From an uncultured Prevotellaceae bacterium (GTDB lineage: Bacteria > Bacteroidota > Bacteroidia > Bacteroidales > Bacteroidaceae), in the NCBI GenBank assembly GCA_946410305.1, contig CAMJZV010000015.1, positions 1-64,000 on the forward strand: a stretch of DNA of 64,000 nt, read 5' to 3'. A program made the translations under genes and the position numbers. Position 1 is the stretch's first letter, and every line of letters begins with the position of its first letter. The notes under the pieces are model-generated. The model ran no database searches, was not told the origin of the DNA, and worked only from the letters and a program-made list of their open reading frames with translations. Shown here one piece after another: positions 16,319 through 23,811 of the stretch.

Positions 16319-16803
16319 AATCCAATTGTTATTTCCATTTCTTTTCCAGTCCATTTTTCTCCATCAATTTGATAGGAGTCAGTACCGATGACCTTGAACC
16401 CAACGGACTCATAGCAGTGGAAGGCCGAAGGATTATTGTCGAATACGCCGAGTGTTATCTTCTTTGCCCCAAATTCATTCTTTGCTTTCTGAATGGCCAA
16501 TCGCAACATCTGTTTGCCATAGCCTTTGCCTCGCAGATTGTCATCAACAATGACGAATCCTAAACGAATGACAGTCTTCGAAGGGTCAGGATAGCGGAGC
16601 ATGATATGACCTACAACTTTGCCATCATTGTTGATGGCGGTAAAGGGGAAGACATTATCTGCTGCATATTGTACAACCATATCCTCTGGCTTTGGAGGAT
16701 ACACAGGATATCTATCTGCACTCCACTTTCGGAATGCAGTCTCGTCCTTTATCCACGAGAGGATAATAGGGGCATCATTAATAGTAAATGGTCTTAATGT
16801 CAT
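16315..16803 (-). CDS. GNAT family N-acetyltransferase
   Basis: A 162-residue GNAT: MTLRPFTINDAPIILSWIKDE start, VVGHIMLRYPD strand, acetyl-CoA loop DDNLRGKGYGKQMLRLAI and NPSAFHCYESVGF near the end. It is of the RimI/RimJ-like group; acceptor unknown. It starts 11 nt after the preceding GNAT gene and is coupled by ATGA to phzF copy 2. Confidence 0.86.
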   Translation of the reverse strand: MTLRPFTINDAPIILSWIKDETAFRKWSADRYPVYPPKPEDMVVQYAADNVFPFTAINNDGKVVGHIMLRYPDPSKTVIRLGFVIVDDNLRGKGYGKQMLRLAIQKAKNEFGAKKITLGVFDNNPSAFHCYESVGFKVIGTDSYQIDGEKWTGKEMEITIGL

Positions 16804-16814
16804 ATATCTCCTAT

Positions 16815-17345
16815 TCAGTAATACACTTCCAAGTTTCGTTCTAATTTCATTACTCTTACTGGGCGGTCTGAGCCGATTTCCAGATTAGGACAGAGCGTTT
16901 CCTCGCCAGTGTCGACGAATCCACACTTTTCCATCACGCGACCAGACGCTGAGTTTGAGGGAAAGTAGTCACCCCAAAGCATTGTGAAGTACTTTTCTTT
17001 GAAACAATAGTCGATGACCAGCTGAAGGGCTTCCGTACAGATGCCTTTGCCCCAAAACGGACGGGCTATCCAATAACCTACCTCGGCATGATCTTCAGCA
17101 ATCTTCAGGTTCGATGAAGATGCTGGGAGGTAGCCCACACAGCCAATGGCCTCTCCTGACTCTTTCCATATAATCGCCCACATCCCTTCTGCGCTGAAGA
17201 CATTTCGAATAATCTCCAGGCTCTCTTCTACAGACTTATGTGGTGGCCATCCGGCACGAGGCCCTTCAGGGTCGCTGGCGTATTTAAACAGCGCATCAGC
17301 ATCACTTTCCAGCCAAGGACGTAATAATAACCTTTCTGTTTCCAT
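16815..17345 (-). CDS. RimJ/RimL-like GNAT acetyltransferase (copy 1)
   Basis: A 176-residue GNAT of the RimJ/RimL type, METERLLLRPW opening, AEVGYWIARPFWGKGICTEAL acetyl-CoA loop and SGRVMEKCGF near the end. It is a close paralogue of 27168-27689 but lacks one valine codon (SDPEGPRAGW against SDPEVGPRAGW) and has a different tail (RNLEVYY). Second gene of the long operon, five bases after the zinc-ribbon/PNPOx gene. RimJ-type enzymes acetylate ribosomal proteins or small amines; the target here is unknown. Confidence 0.87.
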   Translation of the reverse strand: METERLLLRPWLESDADALFKYASDPEGPRAGWPPHKSVEESLEIIRNVFSAEGMWAIIWKESGEAIGCVGYLPASSSNLKIAEDHAEVGYWIARPFWGKGICTEALQLVIDYCFKEKYFTMLWGDYFPSNSASGRVMEKCGFVDTGEETLCPNLEIGSDRPVRVMKLERNLEVYY

Positions 17346-17350
17346 CTTTG

Positions 17351-18088
17351 TTACTCAATCACAAAACTACGTGGATAAAAATCGCTATAGAAGCGACCAT
17401 CGGTGGCGGTGAACTTCAACACGCAGTAGTTGGGATCGGTTACGCCCTCAGGGTAGTATTGCTCGTCGCCCTCGCGCCAATTCATCTCCTTGCTCTTGGC
17501 ATCTGTCAAGACTTCCATTGTGCCACGAAGCATCATACCCTTGAAACCCTTGGCATCGCAGAAATAGATGCTGGCCTTGGGATTGGCCTTGTAGTGGACC
17601 ACACGCAGCGAGAAGGTATTAGTGGTAAAATAGAACGTCGTGATGCCCTCACGCTTGCGTGGTGCCAGCATGGCCTTAGTGTAGGGATATCCCTCGTTGT
17701 CTACTGATGAGATATAGGCTATAGGCAACGAATCGGCCATCTGAGCTATAAGCTCTTTCACACCTGCCAAAGCGGGATTGACATTCACGACTTCATTGTC
17801 ACTAACATTCAACGTTTTGCGCCAACGCTTCAACTGGGGGAAATATGTTTTCATCATACCGATATATTCCTCTTTGGTGATGGGTTTCTCCAACCCCTCG
17901 TTTACTGCACCTACAAACTGCGCACAATGTTCAATCATCTCGTCCATCGTACAATCCTGCAAGAATTTTCCATCCTTGTAGCAGTACATGCAGTAATCTT
18001 TGTTCTTACTACCGTCGGCATTGGTGCCGAGCACATCGTCAGTCAGTGGCATTCCACAACTCTGACAAAATTTCATCTCATTTTTCAT
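17351..18088 (-). CDS. Zinc-ribbon plus PNPOx-like flavin-binding protein
   Basis: A 245-residue two-domain protein. The N-terminal putative zinc ribbon (about 1-85) has FCQSCGMPL and YCMYCYKDGKF as the two CxxC knuckles, then the DEMIEHCAQF helical part. The C-terminal half (about 110-245) is a split-barrel pyridoxamine-phosphate-oxidase-like fold (SLPIAYISSVDNEGYPYTKAM), which usually binds FMN, haem or F420. Function unknown. It is the first gene of the 14-gene minus-strand run and lies directly behind repeat-bearing promoter site f. Confidence 0.85.
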   Translation of the reverse strand: MKNEMKFCQSCGMPLTDDVLGTNADGSKNKDYCMYCYKDGKFLQDCTMDEMIEHCAQFVGAVNEGLEKPITKEEYIGMMKTYFPQLKRWRKTLNVSDNEVVNVNPALAGVKELIAQMADSLPIAYISSVDNEGYPYTKAMLAPRKREGITTFYFTTNTFSLRVVHYKANPKASIYFCDAKGFKGMMLRGTMEVLTDAKSKEMNWREGDEQYYPEGVTDPNYCVLKFTATDGRFYSDFYPRSFVIE

Positions 18089-18119
18089 ATTTCCAATTTT
18101 ATTTTTATCGTTTCACGAT

Positions 18120-18188
18120 GCAAAGATACAGATAGTTGCGAATATTACCAAACATCTGGGATATTCTGTACCAATCTGTGACGAATGG
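18120..18188 (-). promoter_or_regulatory. Promoter with phased direct repeat (site f), heads the long operon
   Basis: The -7 box TATCTTTGC (minus, 18120-18128) lies 31 nt before ATG 18088. TGGGATATTCTG at 18157-18168 starts 28 nt beyond it and TGTGACGAATGG follows at 18177-18188, 20 bp apart. All fourteen reading frames down to 10587 are separated by at most 28 bp, so one transcript could cover them. Confidence 0.75.
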
Positions 18189-18197
18189 CGATAAATC

Positions 18198-18232
18198 AAT
18201 GCAGCACGCGCCATCACGACGAATGCTGCATT
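18198..18232. terminator. Inverted repeat, possible terminator after the sigma-factor pair
   Basis: AATGCAGCA (18198-18206) and TGCTGCATT (18224-18232) form a perfect 9-bp stem with a 17-nt loop. It lies downstream of the membrane-partner gene (stop at 18266), but no good T run follows on the minus strand, so the call is weak. Confidence 0.35.
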
Positions 18233-18265
18233 TTAGTTTCATTCTAACTTGATATTAACAAAACC

Positions 18266-18874
18266 TTATTCTTCAAATTCCTTCAGTTCTTCCAGTCCGC
18301 GTTCTATCTCCTGCATCTGCTGGGTGTGACGGCGACGCTGCCACAATCCGATAACAAAAGCTAGAGCAAAGGTGAGCAAGGTGAGACCTACTACTACCCA
18401 AACGCGATTGCTGAATCCATAGTCTACAGCTGTATTGAAACCAAGCTCAGAGATGTAGAAACCTACAAAGCCCAGAGTTACACCTGTGATAGTCCAGTAA
18501 GGGTCGTCGTGGCAAGCCTTCTTGTATTTCAATACCAAGCGGTTGAGTTCGCTTACGTTCTTGCCATCAACATCGAACTTAGACAGTAGCATGAGTTTCC
18601 TTACAACAGGAATCAATCCGATGAACATCACTGCCTCAACAATCACAAACGATGTGGTAGAGATTGGGGTATGCATCCAGACGTATGGGAAAACAAAACC
18701 TATGATAACCAGGCTCACTACAAAGTTGTAGATGTTATGCCCCACGATGCCGTTGAAAGCCGACTTGGTTTTCTGAGATACCATCTCCTTAACCATACGC
18801 ATATTCACTATTTCTGTTTCTGCCAGACGCTTATCAAGAGCGTTCCAACTGGTCTTCAAATCGTCAAGTTCCAT
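18266..18874 (-). CDS. Membrane protein, putative partner of the ECF sigma factor
   Basis: A 202-residue protein: an N-terminal soluble segment (1-45, MELDDLKTSWNALDKRLAE), four membrane helices (about 50-68, 74-95, 128-148, 158-178) and a charged coiled tail (RRRHTQQMQEIERGLEELKEFEE). It starts 11 nt after the sigma-factor gene. Position and the cytoplasmic N-terminus suggest it holds the sigma factor as an anti-sigma factor, though it lacks a recognisable zinc anti-sigma domain, so this rests on context. Confidence 0.6.
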   Translation of the reverse strand: MELDDLKTSWNALDKRLAETEIVNMRMVKEMVSQKTKSAFNGIVGHNIYNFVVSLVIIGFVFPYVWMHTPISTTSFVIVEAVMFIGLIPVVRKLMLLSKFDVDGKNVSELNRLVLKYKKACHDDPYWTITGVTLGFVGFYISELGFNTAVDYGFSNRVWVVVGLTLLTFALAFVIGLWQRRRHTQQMQEIERGLEELKEFEE

Positions 18875-18885
18875 AATCTTACAAT

Positions 18886-19377
18886 TTAACTGTTAGACAT
18901 TTGCTTTAATTTTTCTCTAATACGATTGAGTTTAACGGCTACATTAGCCTTAGAGATGCCGAGTATATCGGCCATTTCCTGATAGCTACGCTCTTCAAGC
19001 CAGAGGAGGATCAGCGCGCGTTCCAATTTCCCCAGTTGGTTGATGAGGTTGTAGAGATACTTGAGCCTTGCTTCTGTCTCCTCGTCGGTCTCCAGACTGC
19101 CTGCTATCTGAGCCGTCATAGGTACGGTCTGTGGGCGAGTGTTGGAGTGACGCAAGAACGAGATGCAGGTGTTCATGGCGATGCGATACACCCAAGTGTT
19201 AAGAGAACTGTCGCCACGATAGCGAGGGAAGTTCTTCCACAGGTTTAGCACCGTTTCCTGAAACAGGTCGTTCAGGTCGTCTTGATCATTGGCATACATG
19301 TAACACACCTTGTAGATGGTACGTTTCTGCTCCTCGATCATGCTCAGGAATTCTTTCTCTAATTCTTTTGTTTCCAT
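18886..19377 (-). CDS. ECF-type RNA polymerase sigma factor
   Basis: A 163-residue sigma-70 family protein with only regions 2 and 4. Region 2 includes DLNDLFQETVLNLWKNFPRY and TWVYRIAMNTCISFLR; region 4 includes LILLWLEERSYQEMADILGI with its helix-turn-helix to about residue 150. ECF factors direct polymerase to envelope or stress genes and are usually held by a membrane protein, here probably the next gene. Its own upstream region (19378-19446) has no TAnnTTTGC box, which may mean autoregulation by a different promoter type. Confidence 0.93.
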   Translation of the reverse strand: METKELEKEFLSMIEEQKRTIYKVCYMYANDQDDLNDLFQETVLNLWKNFPRYRGDSSLNTWVYRIAMNTCISFLRHSNTRPQTVPMTAQIAGSLETDEETEARLKYLYNLINQLGKLERALILLWLEERSYQEMADILGISKANVAVKLNRIREKLKQMSNS

Positions 19378-19446
19378 CGTTTTAACTCTTTCGTTTGACC
19401 TATTAGTCGCAGAAAAAGTGAAATAATTACAGATTATCTAATTTTT

Positions 19447-21582
19447 TTACGAGCCCATACGAGCCTGAACATCCTTACCAGCGCCAGTGCCTTTGTACTT
19501 GCTACGAGTGGCATTGAGGCGATAGATGACTGAAAACATCAGCTTGTGGGTTGAGAAACGGTTGTTCTGTTGAATCTGGTTGTAGCCACAATCAGAGAAC
19601 TCGTTCATACGATTGCGCTGGAAGCAGTCGAGCACAGCAGCACGCAGGGTGAGCGAGTTATCCTTGAGCAGACTCTTCTGTACCACCAGGCCCAGACGCA
19701 GATTGTAGGTATCGTTATAAAATACGTACGAACAACCGCTTGAGCGATACATCAGGTTCACATCGAAACGCCAACCATGCTTCAGCGTAAATGTGTTATA
19801 GGCATTAAACGTATAATGTGGTTTGTCGTAATAAACACGATAAACGCCCTTGGGGCCCTCAACATCAAGATAGAGGTCCTGCTTCTCGATACCAGCAGTG
19901 GCATTGAGAGACCAGATGCCCACACGAGGCGTTACAGCCAGATAGGCACTAAGCGTGTTGATGGGCTTGTCGAGATTGATATGCTTGCAGAGCATGGCAT
20001 CTGTCTCAGTAAGGAAGTTCCATTGCGTAATGGGATTTGTCAGATGCTCGTACGAGGCTGTCAGCGTGAGCCACTTATACGATATGTTCAGCGTCAGATC
20101 GCGCACTCGCTCGTTGAGCAGGTGGGAGTTTCCGGCCTGATACATATAGCGGCTGATATAGGTCACGGCATCGTTCATAGCGAAGAAACTGGGACGATAG
20201 GTCTTCATACTATAAGACAAGGCCGTCTGTACCTTACCCAAAGCTACAGAATACGATGCCGTAGGGAACCACTCGTCCATCGAGCGATGCAGCCTTTCGT
20301 CTTTATTGATGGCATCATCATAATCCAGGAGTGTATGCTCGTATCGCAGACCCACAGAGGCATTACCATACTTCTTAAAGTCACAGCTATACTCTGCAAA
20401 GGCAGCGATATTGTTCTCTGTGATATCTGCATCGGTATTGGCTATCAGGGCCTTGTCAATCCAATAGGTATTGTTACGATTCACGAAGGTCATCTCAGTA
20501 CCAGCCTCCAGCTCGCCCTTCCAAACGGGGTACGACAGCACCAGCTTCGTGGCATTGAGACGGCTCCTGGTGCCCGATTTACTCAGTACAAAATCATCCT
20601 GCACCTTGCTCCGCTCCACGTTCTCGCGGTCGGTATCCGTTCCATTCCTCATGAAATCGAAGTTGAAGTCGATACCCAGTTTGCCAACCTTACCATTATA
20701 ATAGGTGTTGGTGAGCCATCCCAGCGGCTTCGTCTCCTTGCTGGTCTGGTGGGAGTAGAGGTGGTCGATAAGGGCATTATTCTCGAACACGTCCTCGTCG
20801 TAAATTACCTGATTCTTGCCGTTCATTTGGTGCGTCAGATCGGCACGCACACCCACCGAGTGATTGTCCGACAACTGCCAGTTCACACCAAACGTATAGG
20901 TCAGGTTATCATGCTTCCACGTCATCGTGTAAGGACCATACTGACGAAAAACCTTATCCGTCGTGGTGATATCCTCGATGGTACTGTACTGACGATAGTC
21001 CTGATGATAGTAATACACAGAGCTAAACACATCAACGCCGTTCTTGCGATAGTTAGCACCTACTTTTGCCTGCGGACGGTCGAAATCGTAACGCAAGTCG
21101 TGCTCATCGGACAGCGTGAGGTCGAGACTGAGGCCGTCACCCTGCTGACGGACAGTACGGATGCGCACCACGGCCCGCACCGTCGCGTCATACTGCGCAC
21201 CGGGATTGTTGATCACCTCTACATCGCGGATTTCCTCGCTGCGCAGACGCTTCAGTTCGCTATTGTCGCGCATCAGTCGACCGTTGATATAGATAAGCGG
21301 TGAGCCCTTTCCCAACACCTCGGGTGTCTCGTCCGTCCCCGTCATGCCAGGCACTTTTACCAGCATCTCGCCCAATGTGCCAGCATCTGATAGCGGAGTT
21401 CCCTGAATGCGGGTTATCATAGCATTGCCCTTCAGACGGGTATTAGGGAGGTTGCCCTTCACGACAACCTCCTGCAACTCCTGCATCATGCTTACAGATT
21501 TTAAGCTATCTTGTTGCTCCTGTCCACTCGCTGATATAAACGCAAGGGCGATAGTCGTAGCCAAAACAATTCTTTTCATCAC
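19447..21582 (-). CDS. TonB-receptor-like outer-membrane barrel protein without N-terminal Ig domain
   Basis: A 711-residue outer-membrane protein related to 4979-7354. After the signal peptide (to about residue 20) it goes straight into the plug (LQEVVVKGNLPNTRLKGNAM, then LIYINGRLM and VEVINNPGAQYDA), so it lacks the CarboxypepD_reg domain of its paralogue. The rest is an OMP_b-brl_3 barrel ending SKYKGTGAGKDVQARMGS. Ligand unknown. There is no promoter in the 55-bp gap before it; that gap instead holds a phzF remnant, so it is probably read from site g through the transglutaminase gene. Confidence 0.83.
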   Translation of the reverse strand: MMKRIVLATTIALAFISASGQEQQDSLKSVSMMQELQEVVVKGNLPNTRLKGNAMITRIQGTPLSDAGTLGEMLVKVPGMTGTDETPEVLGKGSPLIYINGRLMRDNSELKRLRSEEIRDVEVINNPGAQYDATVRAVVRIRTVRQQGDGLSLDLTLSDEHDLRYDFDRPQAKVGANYRKNGVDVFSSVYYYHQDYRQYSTIEDITTTDKVFRQYGPYTMTWKHDNLTYTFGVNWQLSDNHSVGVRADLTHQMNGKNQVIYDEDVFENNALIDHLYSHQTSKETKPLGWLTNTYYNGKVGKLGIDFNFDFMRNGTDTDRENVERSKVQDDFVLSKSGTRSRLNATKLVLSYPVWKGELEAGTEMTFVNRNNTYWIDKALIANTDADITENNIAAFAEYSCDFKKYGNASVGLRYEHTLLDYDDAINKDERLHRSMDEWFPTASYSVALGKVQTALSYSMKTYRPSFFAMNDAVTYISRYMYQAGNSHLLNERVRDLTLNISYKWLTLTASYEHLTNPITQWNFLTETDAMLCKHINLDKPINTLSAYLAVTPRVGIWSLNATAGIEKQDLYLDVEGPKGVYRVYYDKPHYTFNAYNTFTLKHGWRFDVNLMYRSSGCSYVFYNDTYNLRLGLVVQKSLLKDNSLTLRAAVLDCFQRNRMNEFSDCGYNQIQQNNRFSTHKLMFSVIYRLNATRSKYKGTGAGKDVQARMGS

Positions 21583-21588
21583 TATGAA

Positions 21589-21627
21589 TTATATATAATA
21601 CTCTCCTTCTATCTTCTTGGTAGCCTT
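21589..21627 (-). pseudogene. Remnant of the 3' end of a third phzF copy
   Basis: Read on the minus strand the bases encode KATKKIEGEYYI and a stop, exactly the last 12 residues of phzF copy 1 (7571-8449). Homology begins right after the transglutaminase gene's stop codon. It is too short to function and marks a deletion or recombination that removed the rest of a phzF gene. Confidence 0.85.
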
Positions 21628-21637
21628 CCTTCGTTAT

Positions 21638-22969
21638 TTACATTTCGGGCTTTGCCCAGAAGAAATCGGGGTCGGTGGTCGTGTCGCACTTCCAGTTGTT
21701 GTTGACGAATCCTACGGGAATCAGGCGAATATCCTCTTCTGCGGGATTGGGGCGATAGTCGCTCTCTGGGTTGAACCGACTGTATTTCTTGCAGACAAAG
21801 TAGTAGAGATTCTTCGCCATGTAATAATCCAGATAATACTCCTTGTTCTGCTTGCTCTCATGATTCCAGTTGGCAGTCTCGCAGAGCACCAACGGTTGGC
21901 CGTTGACAAGTCGCTCGCGCACCTCGGAAATACTCAGCATCGTGCCGTTCTCGTCCATCACCCAAGCATCCATCGTGGGATCGATATAAAGCCACTTCTG
22001 CAGTTGGCTCGACCATACCGTATTGATGACGTGGCACTCATAATCCAATGAATCGGCAGGCATGCAGGTGACATAACGCGCAGGGATGCCCATCGAGAGA
22101 TACATCTCGCAAAGAGAGATAGCCAGTTGTCGACAGTTGATACCTCTGCCTGTAGTCTTACAATAGTTATATAGGTCGATGGCATCCATCTCGGCAAAGG
22201 CGCGATTACCGCCGTCGTGGCGCATGTTGTCGTGGGCAAAGTGCAGCAGGTTGATTATTTTCGACAGTTCGTCACCCTGACCAGCCACTGAGTCGAGCTT
22301 AAAGTATTCGCGGACCACGCTCAGGCACTTCGAATCCTTTGACTCATAACTAAACGGCTTATCCCCTTTTATAGCATCCTTGGCGTAGGGAGCCGACTTC
22401 TTGAGCACGCTCAGAGGTTGACGATCCTTAACCATAGCCAGCAGAGCCTGATATTTCTTGTCCTTACGGAGCGAAGCGAGGTCGTTGTCGTTGAGCATGT
22501 TGTCGTAACGCTTATAGCCGCTATCCACCGATTTTCCGAGTGCCTCCAAAGCCTGTTTCTTCTGTTTTGTCATGGCATAGCAGCAGGCCATATCATACAG
22601 ATAGTCGGCCTTTGCGGCTTTAATCATCTCTGGTGACAATTCTGTTCTTTGGCAGATCGTTGTGGTGTCGAGAATGTTGATCAGCATTGTCAACGGAGTG
22701 ATTGCTTCTTTGTATTTTCCGTCCTTGATATAGTTTTTATAGGTGGTATCATGCATAGCCATCATCACCTGAAACTCCATCATGCGCTTTTGTTGAACTA
22801 CGTTCGACCTCTGTCGCGACTCGGCAGAGCTGATGTTAGCATCGCTCTGCTTTCGCTGCTCCATTGGTTGACCTTCGGCCGGCTTCTGTTGAGCCTTGGC
22901 GTTCATCACAAGTGCCAGCATCATAGTCAGCACCACCAGAATTCTCTTATCAATAACTTGATTCTTCAT
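21638..22969 (-). CDS. Exported protein with helical repeats and a transglutaminase-like domain
   Basis: ATG 22969 (MKNQVIDKRILVVL) is chosen because the promoter box at 23004-23012 makes the ATG at 23002 too early. The 443-residue product has a signal peptide ending near AKAQ, a TPR-like helical part (about 75-190, DMACCYAMTKQKKQALEALGKSVDSGYK) and a transglutaminase-core domain (about 270-360) with Cys in GRGINCRQLAISLCEMY, His in ECHVINTVW and Asp in YIDPTMDAWV. Such domains act as proteases or amidases as often as cross-linkers. Outer-membrane protein 19447-21582 follows in the same transcript. Confidence 0.85.
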   Translation of the reverse strand: MKNQVIDKRILVVLTMMLALVMNAKAQQKPAEGQPMEQRKQSDANISSAESRQRSNVVQQKRMMEFQVMMAMHDTTYKNYIKDGKYKEAITPLTMLINILDTTTICQRTELSPEMIKAAKADYLYDMACCYAMTKQKKQALEALGKSVDSGYKRYDNMLNDNDLASLRKDKKYQALLAMVKDRQPLSVLKKSAPYAKDAIKGDKPFSYESKDSKCLSVVREYFKLDSVAGQGDELSKIINLLHFAHDNMRHDGGNRAFAEMDAIDLYNYCKTTGRGINCRQLAISLCEMYLSMGIPARYVTCMPADSLDYECHVINTVWSSQLQKWLYIDPTMDAWVMDENGTMLSISEVRERLVNGQPLVLCETANWNHESKQNKEYYLDYYMAKNLYYFVCKKYSRFNPESDYRPNPAEEDIRLIPVGFVNNNWKCDTTTDPDFFWAKPEM

Positions 22970-23003
22970 ACCTATTTGTTTTTTTATTTTATCATTTGAC
23001 ATT

Positions 23004-23072
23004 GCAAAATTACGAAGAGTTGCGAATTATACCAAATATTTGGGATATTCACCTTCAATTCTTGATATCTAC
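23004..23072 (-). promoter_or_regulatory. Promoter with phased direct repeat (site g)
   Basis: The -7 box TAATTTTGC (minus, 23004-23012) heads the transglutaminase gene. TGGGATATTCAC at 23041-23052 starts 28 nt beyond it. The second half, CTTGATATCTAC at 23061-23072, keeps only the GATA core at the right spacing and overlaps the 3' end of the neighbouring gene. Confidence 0.65.
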
Positions 23073-23606
23073 ACCACCAATAAAATTGTCGGCTATGATG
23101 TGTAGGCAATGTGCATCCTTTTCTGCTGTTCTTGAAGCATGGTTGCCGACACCGCCAATAAAACTACGGCTCTTGACGACAACGTTCACAGTCTGAGGTA
23201 CAATAAGTTCCACACCTCCACAGAAGGTATGAATCTCTATCTCCTCATCCTCTGTAATAGTGGCATTTCGCAGATCCATACGGATACCGCCACAAAAAGC
23301 GTCGAGACGTGCACCTTGGAAAGGCTCGCCACGATAGATGTACTCGTCACCGCCGTAATGTACGCTGCAACAGATGCGCTTGCCGTCTTCACCAATAGGC
23401 AGAGGACGCTGGAGCCACTGGTCTGGGTCGCGGCGATAACTGTTGACAATCATTAATGCTCCTACGTAGATAAGTGCTGCTGGAGCAATATAAGTCGTCC
23501 AGGGCTGGCGCCACAGCCAGTCGTTCTCAATGATTCCCCACATGTTGGCCAGCTTCCAAGCACCAGCCACAATCAACACTATTCCAATAATCGTTCTTGG
23601 TTTCAT
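23055..23606 (-). CDS. LiaF/LiaI-like membrane protein
   Basis: A 183-residue protein starting MKPRTIIGIVLIVAGAWKL (ATG 23606; the longer frame crosses the promoter). Two helices (about 5-20 and 38-55) form a LiaI/LiaF-type transmembrane region. The rest is a LiaF-like C-terminal beta domain with repeated FxGGI/V strands: DAFCGGIRMDL, HTFCGGVELIV, RSFIGGVGNH and DNFIGGVDIK. In Firmicutes LiaF inhibits a cell-envelope stress kinase. Here the gene is divergent from a membrane LytTR regulator, and it could act as its modulator; that is inference. Confidence 0.8.
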   Translation of the reverse strand: MKPRTIIGIVLIVAGAWKLANMWGIIENDWLWRQPWTTYIAPAALIYVGALMIVNSYRRDPDQWLQRPLPIGEDGKRICCSVHYGGDEYIYRGEPFQGARLDAFCGGIRMDLRNATITEDEEIEIHTFCGGVELIVPQTVNVVVKSRSFIGGVGNHASRTAEKDAHCLHIIADNFIGGVDIKN

Positions 23607-23640
23607 AACTATAACTTTTTTATGTTCAACGTTTCTGGGT

Positions 23641-23709
23641 GCAAAATTAAGACGTATCATCTAACCCTCCAAATATCTGGGATATTCTGCATAGGTTTGT
23701 GATAAACGG
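23641..23709 (-). promoter_or_regulatory. Promoter with phased direct repeat (site h)
   Basis: The -7 box TAATTTTGC (minus, 23641-23649) heads the LiaF-like gene. TGGGATATTCTG at 23678-23689 starts 28 nt beyond it, and TGTGATAAACGG at 23698-23709 is 20 bp further. Confidence 0.75.
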
Positions 23710-23749
23710 GCAATGAAATGGGATGAAATGAGCATAAAGTGACGAGCGG
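23678..23749. repeat. Four phased repeats between the LiaF-like and LytTR genes
   Basis: Beyond the two halves of site h come TGGGATGAAATG (23719-23730) and AGTGACGAGCGG (23738-23749), giving core starts 23681, 23701, 23722 and 23741 (steps 20, 21, 19). The TGGGAT and TGTGA types alternate, so this looks like two complete dimer sites in the shared control region of the divergent genes. Confidence 0.6.
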
Positions 23750-23795
23750 AAGCACTTTTTCCCCTCTTCACAATCCACTTTTCATTTCTTTTTCG

Positions 23796-23804
23796 TACCT
23801 TTGC
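23796..23804 (+). promoter_or_regulatory. -7 promoter box of the second LytTR gene
   Basis: TACCTTTGC lies 7 nt before ATG 23812, so the transcript would have almost no leader. Confidence 0.6.
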
Positions 23805-23811
23805 CAGCTGT

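Noticed and set aside
19777..21303. A 508-codon plus-strand open frame opposite the outer-membrane protein gene
   Set aside because: Same reason: it mirrors the codon pattern of a clear OMP_b-brl_3 gene and has no promoter or domain.
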